A stretch of 64,000 nucleotides of DNA from Neurospora tetraspora (GCF_033439725.1 NW_026944387.1:2170001-2234000), one strand, 5' to 3'; positions 35,873-45,798 are shown, counted from the stretch's first letter. Notes: generated by a model not told the origin, from the letters alone. A program made the numbers and translations.

Positions 35873-38122
35873 ATGGAAGCCGAAATCAGGACCGTTCTCC
35901 CCAACATCGACCCGGTCATCTCGGAGTATTCGGCCGGCTATCTTACCCATGCCTCAACGGCTTGGTCCGGCGATGAGGATGCTACCGGCCCGTCTCCACT
36001 CGCCGAGGCCGCCTCCGCCATCACCGACCTGCTGATCTCGGCCTCCGGTGGTACCAATGCCGCCCTACAGGACAAGATCCGTCAGCTTGTCGACAAGTGG
36101 GTGGACAGGTATTCTGCTGCCAACGACAGCCAGGAGAGGAGGGGTCCGGCTGTGAAGCGTCTTGACCAGACCATCCAAGTGAGCGCTCAGAGGAATATCT
36201 CGTCGACCCTGGCCGTGGCCACGGGCGGTGTTGATCTCGAGTCGGCCAACGCCAGGAAGGTCGAGTCCAAGGTCGACAAGAAGAAGCTGGAGAAGGCCGA
36301 GAGGAAGATTGCGGCCAAGCAGAACAAGAAGACCTTCAAGACGGTCGAGTATGAGGCCTCACGCCTGCTTAACCAGGTGGATCCTGCTCAGTCGTACGAG
36401 GAGTTCTACATGGCCGTCAACCCTCTGCAGATGAGCGGCTCTACCGGCAAGACCAAGGACATCAAGATCGACAACATCGACGTTACCATCGGTGGTCTCA
36501 GAATCTTGACCGACACCACTCTCACTCTCGCCTACGGCCATCGCTATGGTCTCGTCGGTCACAACGGTGTCGGTAAATCTACGCTCCTCAGAGCCCTCTC
36601 TCGCAGAGAGGTTCCCATTCCTACGCACATCTCCATTCTTCACGTCGAACAGGAACTCATGGGTGACGACACGCCTGCCATCCAGGCCGTCCTGGACGCC
36701 GACGTCTGGCGCAAGGTTCTCCTCAAGGAGCAGGCTGAGATCACCAAGAAATTGGCAGACATCGAGGCTCAGCGCACCGGGTTGGCCGACACCTCTGCCG
36801 ATGCCGCTAGGCTCGACAGGGAGCGTGAAGTTCAGGACAACAAGCTCGGAGAGATCCAGGGCAAGCTTGCCGAGATGGAGTCGGACAAGGCCGAGTCGAG
36901 AGCGGCCAGCATTCTCGCCGGTCTGGGTTTCTCGCCAGAACGCCAACAGTTCGCGACCAAGACCTTCTCCGGTGGTTGGCGTATGCGTCTCGCCCTCGCC
37001 CGTGCCCTCTTCTGCGAGCCCGATCTCCTCCTGCTCGACGAACCGTCCAACATGTTGGACGTTCCCTCCATCACTTTCTTATCCAACTACCTGCAGACCT
37101 ACCCCAGCACCGTGCTCGTCGTCTCCCACGACAGAGCCTTCCTCAACGAGGTCGCCACCGACATCATCCACCAGCACTCGATGCGGCTCGACTACTACCG
37201 CGGCGCCAACTTCGACTCCTTCTACGCCACGCGCGAGGAGCGCAAGAAGGTGGCCAAGCGCGAGTACGAGAACCAGATGGCGCAGCGCGCCCACTTGCAA
37301 GCCTTCATCGACAAGTTCCGGTACAACGCGGCCAAGTCTTCGGAAGCCCAATCGCGCATCAAGAAGCTCGAGAAGATGCCGATCCTCGAACCCCCGGAAA
37401 CCGAGTACAGCGTGCACTTCAAGTTCCCCGAAGTGGAAAAACTCTCCCCTCCCATCGTGCAAATGTCCGAGGTCACCTTCGGCTACTCGCCCGACAACAT
37501 CCTGCTGCGCAACGTCGACCTGGACGTCCAACTCGATTCCCGCATCGGCATCGTCGGCCCCAACGGCGCCGGTAAAACCACCATCCTCAAGCTGCTCGTC
37601 GGCAAGCTCTCTCCGACCACCGGTCTCATCACCATGCACCCCCGCCTCCGCATCGGCTTCTTCGCCCAGCACCACGTCGACGCCCTCGACCTCAACGCCT
37701 CGGCCGTCTCCTTCATGGCCAAGACCTACCCGGGAAAAACCGACGAAGAGTACCGTCGCCAGCTCGGCGCCTTCGGCATCACCGGCACCACGGGTCTGCA
37801 GAAGATGGAGTTGTTGTCCGGTGGTCAAAAGTCCCGTGTAGCGTTTGCCTGCCTGGCGCTCACGCAGCCGCACATCTTGGTTCTCGACGAACCGTCGAAC
37901 CACTTGGATATCGAGGCCATGGATGCGCTGTCGGAAGCGCTGCAGAAGTTTGAGGGTGGTGTGCTGATGGTTTCGCACGATGTGACCATGTTGCAGACGG
38001 TGTGCAAGAGCTTGTGGGTGTGCGAGAATGGAACGGTCGAGAAGTTTCCCGGTGATGTGCAGGCGTATAAGAAGAGGATTGCGGCGCAGGCGGATGCGGC
38101 GGGGGTTGTTAAGAAGCATTAA
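35873..38122 (+). CDS. gcn20: GCN20-type ABCF ATPase (ABCF3 family), single exon
   Basis: 749 aa, the same size as yeast Gcn20 (752 aa by memory). An N-terminal ABC-free region (about 1-190, with a Lys-rich helix near 130-155) is followed by two ABC domains. Domain 1: Walker A GHNGVGKS at 229-236, signature SGGW at 366-369, Walker B ending at about 384 (LLLLDEPSNMLD). Domain 2: Walker A GPNGAGKTT at 562-570, signature SGGQ at 649-652, Walker B near 672 (LVLDEPSNHLD). There are no membrane segments, as expected for ABCF proteins. The HVEQE and GDDTPA motifs after the first Walker A match ABCF3/GCN20 rather than ABCF1, ABCF2 or EF3. In yeast, Gcn20 binds Gcn1 through its N-terminus and promotes Gcn2 activation on uncharged tRNA. 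The start context (AAGATGG) is good. It is convergent with cpc-1. Confidence 0.93.
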   Translation: MEAEIRTVLPNIDPVISEYSAGYLTHASTAWSGDEDATGPSPLAEAASAITDLLISASGGTNAALQDKIRQLVDKWVDRYSAANDSQERRGPAVKRLDQTIQVSAQRNISSTLAVATGGVDLESANARKVESKVDKKKLEKAERKIAAKQNKKTFKTVEYEASRLLNQVDPAQSYEEFYMAVNPLQMSGSTGKTKDIKIDNIDVTIGGLRILTDTTLTLAYGHRYGLVGHNGVGKSTLLRALSRREVPIPTHISILHVEQELMGDDTPAIQAVLDADVWRKVLLKEQAEITKKLADIEAQRTGLADTSADAARLDREREVQDNKLGEIQGKLAEMESDKAESRAASILAGLGFSPERQQFATKTFSGGWRMRLALARALFCEPDLLLLDEPSNMLDVPSITFLSNYLQTYPSTVLVVSHDRAFLNEVATDIIHQHSMRLDYYRGANFDSFYATREERKKVAKREYENQMAQRAHLQAFIDKFRYNAAKSSEAQSRIKKLEKMPILEPPETEYSVHFKFPEVEKLSPPIVQMSEVTFGYSPDNILLRNVDLDVQLDSRIGIVGPNGAGKTTILKLLVGKLSPTTGLITMHPRLRIGFFAQHHVDALDLNASAVSFMAKTYPGKTDEEYRRQLGAFGITGTTGLQKMELLSGGQKSRVAFACLALTQPHILVLDEPSNHLDIEAMDALSEALQKFEGGVLMVSHDVTMLQTVCKSLWVCENGTVEKFPGDVQAYKKRIAAQADAAGVVKKH

Positions 38123-39501
38123 GATAGGATGGATAGTGTACTAAGTGGTTGTTGGGTGGGAAGGGGATAAAAGTGCTGTCTGTATCTACAAAGCGAAAAA
38201 TCGAAAGGTTGATGAAGCGATATGGCTTCCGTGCTCTCTCTTCCTATGACTGGTGTGGTTGAAGTAAATCAATCCCCCCAAAGAAATCATAACCATGGCA
38301 AAACAAGGTGGCTTTTTCACTTAGTCTTCAGTGCAACTTCCACTTCAGGTTTTGGCTGCTGTGAAGTCACCTACTAGGGGAAATAACCACCACCACCACA
38401 TGGCCGTCTCCTTGAAAACTCGTCTTACAGTTGGGTGCAATCTTTGGGGTTGTTTATGGGGGGGGGTTTCGTTCTGGGAGGGAGGTTCTCGCTCAAACGG
38501 TAAACGTTACATAGTAAGTATTGAATGCCCTTTTTATTGTGTTAAGTTTCGTGAACATTTCTGTTCGCGAACAAGATACAAAAACAAAGAGGAAGAGAGC
38601 CTAGTACGTTCACGTATCTGATCTATCTTGGAAACTGGCAGTACCAGGCCTCATGTCAAGTAGCATCTCACTATTCACTTTCACTCTTCTTCTATTGTAG
38701 GATACATCGGTCATAGTATGTCAAGAGAGATATCTTCGCATATCACTCACTGCAGTGATATATCACACCTCGCCACATACCTTAATAGCGTCGGTTTAAC
38801 AAGGTCCGTGGGAAAAGAGCAGACGGCAGTATTGTTGGCAGTTGCTTACTTGCTACGATGGAGTGCGGAAAAGCAGTCATCAAGTGATAATCTGTAGGTA
38901 GCAGGCGATGGGAACGCATATCAAACATCTCCTTCATCTCTCACATGACGGAGGCAAATAGGAAGAGCGTGTTCACAATGCAATCTACAGGTGTTTGTTG
39001 TCGAAGCCGAGGATATTTGTGTGTACAACCAGTTCGATTTCTACATTCTAGGAAAACAGATAGATGGTGAAAGCCTGAATGAAGGCTTGGATCCGCTTCA
39101 TACCACCAGAGAATTCAACAACCGACAGGCTTGGACGGGAGTGCAACCAAGTCACGAACATCCCATCACCATGTTTCGTATTCAAATCTGGCCAAGAAAC
39201 ATCACATCGGAAAGCATTGGAATCACAAACTGGAAGCAGTCACAGAAGGCACTATGAAAGCATGGTTGAAAAAGACTGAAAACTTTTGATTTGGTTTCGG
39301 CTGGATGTAACAGCTAGGAAAGGTATCTGAAAACCCCAAGACCAGGAATATCCCTAATCGCGATCTATGAATCAAGCGACGCTCAATAAATGATAACTCA
39401 AAAATGAAGAGAAATAAGAATTTCACAAAAGACAATGAAACCCCTCCTCGATGCCCGTCATCGAGGGATATTTTTTTATTCAAGGAGCCGAAAGGTTCGG
39501 T
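38123..39501. other. Convergent intergenic region between GCN20 and cpc-1
   Basis: It should hold both 3' untranslated regions. No other gene is seen. It is about 1.4 kb long and has normal composition. Confidence 0.6.
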
Positions 39502-40347
39502 TTACTCCGTAGACGCACCGTGCGCCAAAGCCAGGTTCTTCCAACGGTCGCGCTCTGCGATAAGTTCCTCGATCTTGGCTTCCAACTCCTCCAAGCGCTG
39601 AGCCTTGCGCTCACGAGACTTGCGAGCAGCCAAGGTGTTGCGGGCGCGCTTCATGGCAACGACATCGGAAGGATCCTCGACGATGATGGGAGGCAGAGGC
39701 TTGTCGCGACGGCGAGAGCCAACACCAGCGACCGACGAGTGACGACCGCTGGGAGAGCTGACAGACGACTTCCTCCTCTGATGACCAGAGCCCGGAGACG
39801 AAACCTCCAAATCCTCAGATTGTGTAGCAGGCGAAGCTTCAACAGAGTGAACTGTTTGCTCGACGGTCGGCTGAACGGTCTGCTGCACAGGCTGGATCAA
39901 CTCAGGCTGCGGTTGTGTTTGCTGCTCAGCCTGAGTCTGAGTCTGAGCCTGAGGTAGCGGGTTGGCATCAGGGAAAAGCGAGAACCAAGAGTCTGGGTTG
40001 TCCAGGTCGCTATGTCCAAAGCTGGGAGAGATGTCGAAGGTGTCGAAATCCGGCGAACCGTCGAAGATCGAAGGCGAAGTCAAAGCCGTAAGAGCAGTGG
40101 AGCTAGGGGCAGACAAGTACGGCTCATGGAGCAGAAGCTCCTGAGGCGAGACAGTGCCCATGTTGGAGACGGAGCTAGGGACGCTGGTCGAAAGATCGTA
40201 TGTCTGGTTGGCAGGCGAAGCGAACGCCGCCTCGGTGGTAGCTCCACCGTCAAAGGTGGCGAAATCCAACAGGTCCAGTTCTGCGTGAGGTTGTAAGCGC
40301 ATGTTGGGAGGCGGCAGGTGATAAGAGGTGTAATTACCTGAGAACAT
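39502..40347 (-). CDS. cpc-1: CPC1, GCN4-like bZIP activator of amino-acid biosynthesis
   Basis: Exon 1 is 40338-40347 (ATG TTC TCA G) and exon 2 is 39502-40280, giving 262 aa starting MFSELDLLDF. The 57-nt intron (40281-40337) has a GTAATT donor and an ACGCAG end. The N-terminal half is an acidic, aromatic-rich activation region (FDTFDISPSF, DSWFSLFPD) followed by a Gln/Pro/Thr tract. The bZIP is the last 49 residues or so: basic region KRARNTLAARKSRERKAQR, then a short zipper. RNTxAARxSR is the diagnostic GCN4/CPC1 DNA-contact motif, which binds TGASTCA. In Neurospora cpc-1 drives cross-pathway induction of amino-acid biosynthesis genes on starvation. Translation is controlled by uORFs in a long leader, both features being visible here. 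Confidence 0.95.
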   Translation of the reverse strand: MFSGNYTSYHLPPPNMRLQPHAELDLLDFATFDGGATTEAAFASPANQTYDLSTSVPSSVSNMGTVSPQELLLHEPYLSAPSSTALTALTSPSIFDGSPDFDTFDISPSFGHSDLDNPDSWFSLFPDANPLPQAQTQTQAEQQTQPQPELIQPVQQTVQPTVEQTVHSVEASPATQSEDLEVSSPGSGHQRRKSSVSSPSGRHSSVAGVGSRRRDKPLPPIIVEDPSDVVAMKRARNTLAARKSRERKAQRLEELEAKIEELIAERDRWKNLALAHGASTE

Positions 40348-40660
40348 CTTGTTGCCCTGCTTTCCGTGCGGGATGCTACCGGTACTTTTGGGAAACAAGG
40401 GAACAGGAGGGCGCTGCTGTGCGCGGTTCTGAGTGTTCAGATTCAAAGCTGAAGAAGGTGCTGAGGAAGCGTAGAACTGTTGCGGACGCGAGTTCTGAGT
40501 AGAGCTGTACCGATTGGTGAAAGCCGAAGAAGTAGTTTGGTGCCCTGTTGCCTGGATGATGTTTGCAACTCGCTGGTTCTGCAAAGACGGAGAAAGATGC
40601 TGGCTACGATGTTGCTGATTCAGGTTGATACCTCGGGTTGGAGGCTGGAGAGCGTTGCGA

Positions 40661-40783
40661 TTATGTTGACGGTGTGGTCTGATCGGCTGATCGAACAAGA
40701 CAAAGTCCTGAAGTGGTGGCTGTTGTTGTGCTGGTGATTGCGCGGAGAGTGCCGGCAGGCTCGGTGAACTGGAGGGAAGCCAT
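40661..40783 (-). promoter_or_regulatory. cpc-1 uORF2 (40 codons plus stop)
   Basis: It starts at the only ATG between uORF1 and the CPC1 start and is out of frame with CPC1. It encodes a Thr/Ser-rich peptide (MASLQFTEPAGTLRAITSTT at the start) and stops at TAA 40661-40663, 313 nt before the CPC1 ATG. Its size fits the inhibitory uORF2 of N. crassa cpc-1, analogous to GCN4 uORF4. Confidence 0.85.
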
Positions 40784-41006
40784 GTTGACTGTTGGGAATC
40801 CGTGGTGAAGACTGGGAAGTCTTGGCCGTGAATGGTGGCGGTGGGGGTAAGAGAACTTGAGCGCGAGCTACGAGGCTGGGTGCTGAAGTTCAGATCTACC
40901 TGGGAAGGAAGAGCTGAAGGTGTTGACGAAGAGGGGGAAACGTAAAATTGTTTAATGTTGACGGTTACCGAACTGGAGTTCGAAAAAACGGGGGAATGGG
41001 GGCGAT

Positions 41007-41015
41007 TTAACGCAT
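41007..41015 (-). promoter_or_regulatory. cpc-1 uORF1 (Met-Arg-stop)
   Basis: ATGCGTTAA is the first ATG of the presumed leader. A two-codon reading frame followed by a permissive A/T-containing context resembles GCN4 uORF1, which lets ribosomes resume scanning. About 220 nt separate its stop from uORF2, leaving room for delayed re-initiation. Confidence 0.65.
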
Positions 41016-41351
41016 CTTGATGGATGCCTCTGGTGATACTGTTTTGGTTTGGTAGGGTGAGTTTGGTTGGAGAGAAGAGAAAAGAAGGTCAAAGAGGGAA
41101 AAATGGGCGGAGGGGAAGGATTTTGTATCAGGCAGCAAAACTGGCCCTGGCAGTGCCGGCGAGGCACCCACGCACGGCCGCGCAACCGGCTGGCCGTTGC
41201 CCACCGCGAAACCCTTTCTGAAAGGCCAGATGGAAGTGTACCACAGTGCGCGGCCACAAGCCAATCCAGGCGCCAGGGATCCACCACCCACCCACAGGAT
41301 CCTATTGTGCGCTCTTATTGGTTGGACCACGGCCAGCCGAAAGGGGAAGTA

Positions 41352-41358
41352 TGAGTCA
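41352..41358. promoter_or_regulatory. TGAGTCA, CPC1/GCN4-type binding site
   Basis: Perfect match to the palindromic TGASTCA element, about 340 bp upstream of uORF1 on the cpc-1 side. Autoregulation of cpc-1 by CPC1 is known in Neurospora. A seven-base site can also occur by chance. Confidence 0.5.
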
Positions 41359-41497
41359 CAGCACCTGGACAAGAAACTAGCAGAAGTAACTTGAGATTAG
41401 TGACAATATTCTGTAGAGTCTTTGGATGGAAACACGAAGCAATCCTGCGGGTTGGTAAAGCACTGCCCCACCTGAGGCAGTCAGCCCCACCGATCGA

Positions 41498-41506
41498 ATT
41501 GCCAAG
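41498..41506 (+). repeat. Left 9-bp target-site duplication of the Mutator-like element
   Basis: ATTGCCAAG directly precedes the left terminal repeat and recurs exactly at 45799-45807 after the right one. A 9-bp duplication is typical of Mutator-like insertion. Confidence 0.85.
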
Positions 41507-41628
41507 CGCAAAGGCTAGCTGGAGAGCCCCGAAATGCTCCCTGGAGAGCCTCCCCACTTTTTAACACTGAGTAAGCACAGCCAGCCGCCCAGCCGCCCAG
41601 CCCAGCCCAGCCTAATACACCGTATACA
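41507..41628 (+). repeat. Left terminal inverted repeat of the MULE
   Basis: About 122 bp, matching the complement of 45689-45798. It contains tandem CCAGCCGCC/CCAGCCCAG units. The left copy has an extra internal duplication of TGGAGAGCC compared with the right copy. It is not RIP-mutated to the extent of the interior, as expected for a short repeat. Confidence 0.9.
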
Positions 41629-42893
41629 TTGCTACTCAACCGCCGCCACTACGCTATCTTTATTAGTAATTATTAGTCTTATATATAATTGAATAAAACT
41701 ATCACAAGGTTTTATTTTAATATTAAACAATTATTTATAATAATTATTTATCGTCTTTATTATTATTTTGTATAATATTCTTAGCCTTGTTGTATCGCGT
41801 TTATTAATATACTTCGCTCGCCCGCCCGCCCGCCTGTAAGCCGTATATTAAATAAATTAAACTGCTAACACAACTGATTAAAAAGACTAATTCTAACTGC
41901 AATTAAATAAATTTTCCCCCTAAAATAATTCCTAATTAATTTTAAATAATTATTCCTAAGCTGAATACAATTCCCCTCGTCGAATTTCAATTGTTATTAA
42001 TCCACCGCTATCGATACTAACTATTGAAATTAAGAACGCAATCACTGTCCCTAACGTAATCACCGTCCCTTAACGAACGCGCTATCTAACTAGCGAAGCT
42101 ATTAGCGAGGCTATTATTTACATCTTCTAATTATAATAATATAGTTGTTATCTCTAACGCGCTATAAGATTACTACGTACAATAAGGTTTTACAATCGTA
42201 TCGTATAGTCGGTTAAAAAGTAAAAAGAAAGGGGAGAAAGAGGTTATTAGACGGGTCGATTATTATTATATATATAGCCGTATTTATAACGGTATTAAAT
42301 AAAGCGTTTAAAATACTAATTCGAAGCGACTCGACTACCTATACTAAGTAAAAGTAGTATTAAGGAAGAAGTAGGATAATTAATAGTTTATTAAAGAGAT
42401 TAAGAATTAATACAATTATAATTTTAATATCGCTAACTTCGCTAGTAATATTATTTATTAATAATAGGTATGCTATAATTATAAAGAGGCTATTAATATT
42501 ATTATTAAAAAGTTATTTAATATTGTTAGAATAACCGCTTATTAGATTACTTATTATTTAAATAGTATTTTTAATCCTAAAAAAGAAGATTCGGTTGATA
42601 TTTAACGCGCTAACCGTAATAATTTAGTATTCGAACTACGTAATTTTCAAATCACTATTATAATAAAGAAAATATTAAATATTTAATAGCGTATCCGCTG
42701 TATAAAATGTAATCCTTATTCTTCGATTAAAATACTTATCGATTTACTAGAATAATATAAGAACCATTATAATATCGAACACTTTATTAAATATAACGGA
42801 GAATACGTAATACGAATATTTTAGACGTTCGATTAATATATCGAAATATAGAAGAAAAATCCCTATATCTTACTAGTCGATAATATATATAAA

Positions 42894-42964
42894 GTATTAT
42901 TACCTTCATTAATTTAATTATTCTTATAGGGTTTAATTAATTAACCCTTTTTTTTTCCTTATAG
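42894..42964 (+). other. Intron remnant inside the MULE transposase gene
   Basis: A GTATTA donor follows the VDNIYK codons directly, and a CTTATAG acceptor is followed by VNCFNLPLLNV in the frame that continues the transposase. Removal of the 71 nt joins the two conserved blocks without a gap. It shows the ancestral transposase gene was spliced. Confidence 0.6.
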
Positions 42965-45688
42965 GTTAACTGCTTTAACCTTCCCCTTCTTAACGTTATT
43001 AATATTAATATATTAAGTTATAACTTTAATATAACCTTCGGTCTCTTAAATAAGGAAAAATAGGAAGACTTTAAATAGCAATTTAATCACTTAAAGAAAC
43101 TCTAAAAGGATTACAATATTCCTAACCCCATAATATTTATTACCGATTTCGATAAAGAGTTTAAGAAGGCCGGTATTACTACTTACCTAAATATACTATA
43201 TTAATTCTATATATAGTACATTATAAAGAACGTAAACTATTATATTAAGAAAAAGTAAATATAACCGCTCCTAAATAGTAATAATAATAGTAATAATCCT
43301 ACCCCCAGTATTAACCTATTAAATCTCCCGCTAATTATTCGGGATTTAAATAATTATAATCCTAACCTCCTATTATATTAAAACCCCACGGCGGCTAATA
43401 ATAATAAAGCTAGCGATAATAATATTAACGAAGAGGATGAATACATTGATAACGACTTAGAAGAAAACAACCCGGAAAAAATTAATAATACTACCGCCGC
43501 TAACTGCCTTACTTAATAACCTAATAATAAGTAAAGAATTCATATCGTAATTAATAAGCCGCTAGCTAAAACTATCGCTCTACGTAACTGTATCCATAAC
43601 GTACCAATTTTCAACCCCGCTCGTCGATTCTATCCAAATACGCATAAGAGCTTTCAAGCAGCTTAGAAACAAATAATTTATATAAATAACGATAATTACC
43701 TCAAATAGGCATAGTATTTAATAACTCATAAATTTAAACGATAAATTCGTATATTATCCCCCTTCCTCTCTATAATATTTATATACCTTTTTCGTTAACA
43801 CTTTCCAACTCTCTTTACTTACTTTTATAAATATTACCTCCTATCAATTAACGAATTTGATAATTACGCCGTTTCGAAATATAAAAACTTTAGTATTAAA
43901 GCAACTAGCCGAATCGAATTTATATATAGAACTATTAAACGTTTTTTTTTGAAAAACCGCTTCTCTTCTTTAAATTAACTATATAAATATATACAATCTA
44001 CCTACCGCTCTCAAAGATAAAAATTCAAATCCAAATATACAACAACAAAACAAACAATTTTATATAAATATAAAAAAGTAAGGATATTCGATAATTTAAT
44101 ATTAAAAGTATATAAAAATATAATTGTTTATTATTACTTACATGAATACAATTACTTTCTTCTACCCTCTAAAGGTCTAATTAATTAACCTCCTTTTTTT
44201 TTTATATAAGTAGCACTATATACCCTCAAATTTATATAGTACTAGTACTACTATACGTATAACGACTAGCTTAAAATCTATATTAAAACCCAAACCTCAA
44301 CTATAAAAAGGAATTTACTATATAATATAAGCTACCTTATAAGTATTTCATATTACAGCTATTACAAATAAATCCCCTATTAATATTTATTATAAAAAAT
44401 ATTAATATATATTAATAACTAAACGGCTTGATAATAAAGGTTAAATATTGTACCTATATAATCTAAAACCTTATTACTTTACTTAACTGCCAATGAAAAG
44501 TAATTATCCCCGATTTAGACTTTACAGATTATATACGTAGAATATTAGAGCAAAACCTTATAAACCTAGAAGTTTATAAACTACGCGAATTCGAAGGTAA
44601 TTAAGTACTACCCACCCAACCTACCCAACCTTAACCCTAAGCCGTTACGCCTACTATAACTGTACTTATTAATTATAACCGGTATAATAATTACTACGTA
44701 CTTTCTTACAACGAACCTCCTTACTGGGTAATATAGTAAGAAATATAAAAAAGAAGGAAGAAAGGGGGGGGTATATAGAGGGCGTCCCGTACCTGTAATA
44801 ATATTATTTAAAATAATTTATAACGAACTATTACAAAGGTAATTAATAATATAATTAATAATACGGTTAAAACTATTATAACGCAATTAATTCCAATTCC
44901 AACGCCCTTTCTAATTCCTTCGCCCTCGTCTTTTTACCTTCTAATTCCCTTATAGAAGGCTCTAGTGCCCTCCCCATCTCCCTATCCCTAAATTTAGTAA
45001 TAGCCGCCAACTTAATAATAATTGTCTACTAGTTTTAATTAATGTAATTATAGAGTGCTAGCGCTAATTAAATAGTTATCTGAATCCCCTATTCTTAATT
45101 TAAATAGTTATTAAAATTAGTATAGTGATTAAGTACTAAGTACGGCTAAGCTTAGAGATTATATACTTGCTCGGCTAGAAGTAAGGGAGGCTCTTATAAT
45201 TCGTACTATAAATTATTATACTAGGCCAATTAATTCTATTATTATTTAGGCGCTTCCTAAAGACCTAGACCTCGCTCCTTCTCCCTCTAATTAACTATAA
45301 TATAATTTATAGGGCTATATTATACTAGTAATATAATATAATTAAACCCTTATAACTATAGTACTACTTCTAGTACTTATACGGAGCGGAGGATAGGTAT
45401 TAAAGAATTTAAATAAGAGGTTAAATTTCTAACTACCTCCCTAGTACTCTAGGTAATACTTATATAGCGGGCATTAAAATTAGGGTAGGCACGTGCACTC
45501 TGGGTCTAGGTAGTAAATATAGTAATAGGGCTAGTATAGAGGATAGTAGTATTATTAGCAATTATAATATCAATCGCTTTAGTAGTAGACAATTGATTAG
45601 ATTAATAACTCTAAATAATTTTACGTAAAAAATAACGCCAATAACATAGATTTGGCAATGCGCGGGCATCGATTATGTAGCTTCAGTT

Positions 45689-45798
45689 GTATACGGTGTA
45701 CTAGGCTGTGCTGGGCTGGGCGGCTGGGCGGCTGGCTGTGCTTACTCAGCGTTAAAAAGTGGGGGGGGGGGGGGGGGGCTCTCCAGCTAGCCTTTGCG
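45689..45798 (-). repeat. Right terminal inverted repeat of the MULE
   Basis: Inverted copy of the left end, with an 18-base G run at 45761-45778 in place of the left copy's CCCGAAATGCTCCC-containing stretch. The G run may be an assembly or slippage artefact. Confidence 0.9.

Larger units (their letters stand above)
40348..41090 (-). promoter_or_regulatory. cpc-1 5' leader with in-frame, stop-free extension of CPC1
   Basis: Reading the CPC1 frame upstream from its ATG, no stop codon occurs for about 740 nt, until a TGA at 41089-41091. There is no AUG in that frame. Near-cognate codons (for example CTG at 40758 and 40893, TTG at 40698) could start translation of N-terminally longer CPC1 forms. 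This matches published work on N. crassa cpc-1, where non-AUG initiation upstream of uORF2 was reported. The predicted extension is Ser/Pro/Thr/Gln-rich. The transcript start itself cannot be read from the sequence. Confidence 0.8.
41507..45798 (+). mobile_element. RIP-mutated Mutator-like DNA transposon (MULE), 4.29 kb
   Basis: Long terminal inverted repeats (41507-41628 and 45689-45798) both start CGCAAAGGCTAGCTGGAGAG and differ mainly by G:C-to-A:T changes and the length of a C/G run. The perfect 9-bp target duplication ATTGCCAAG flanks the element. The interior is extremely A/T- and TpA-rich. A plus-strand transposase can still be read at about 42.7-43.5 kb: a VDNIYK motif at the first catalytic Asp, FNLPLLNV, FNITFGLLNK, ITDFDKEFKK around the second Asp, and a mutated C-x-x-H (WHI-type) motif, then an acidic tail. 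These are landmarks of the MULE transposase domain. Stops and lost Cys/His/Trp codons show it is dead. Hop of Fusarium is the closest fungal element I can name. Confidence 0.85.

Noticed and set aside
36546-37841. 431-codon plus-strand frame in another phase of GCN20
   Set aside because: Ser/Pro/Arg/Thr-rich phase shadow of the ABC ATPase frame.
37079-38119. 346-codon minus-strand frame inside the GCN20 gene
   Set aside because: Shadow of the GCN20 coding strand; His/Val/Gly/Asp-rich and without start context.
39502-40698. CPC1 annotated as one 398-aa frame beginning with TTG at 40698
   Set aside because: There is no ATG there; the family start MFSELDLLDF needs the 57-nt intron removed. The upstream frame is kept as a possible non-AUG extension, not as the main product.
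41640-45640. AT-rich block considered as centromeric or origin DNA
   Set aside because: The inverted ends, 9-bp target duplication and transposase landmarks explain it as a single RIP-mutated transposon.
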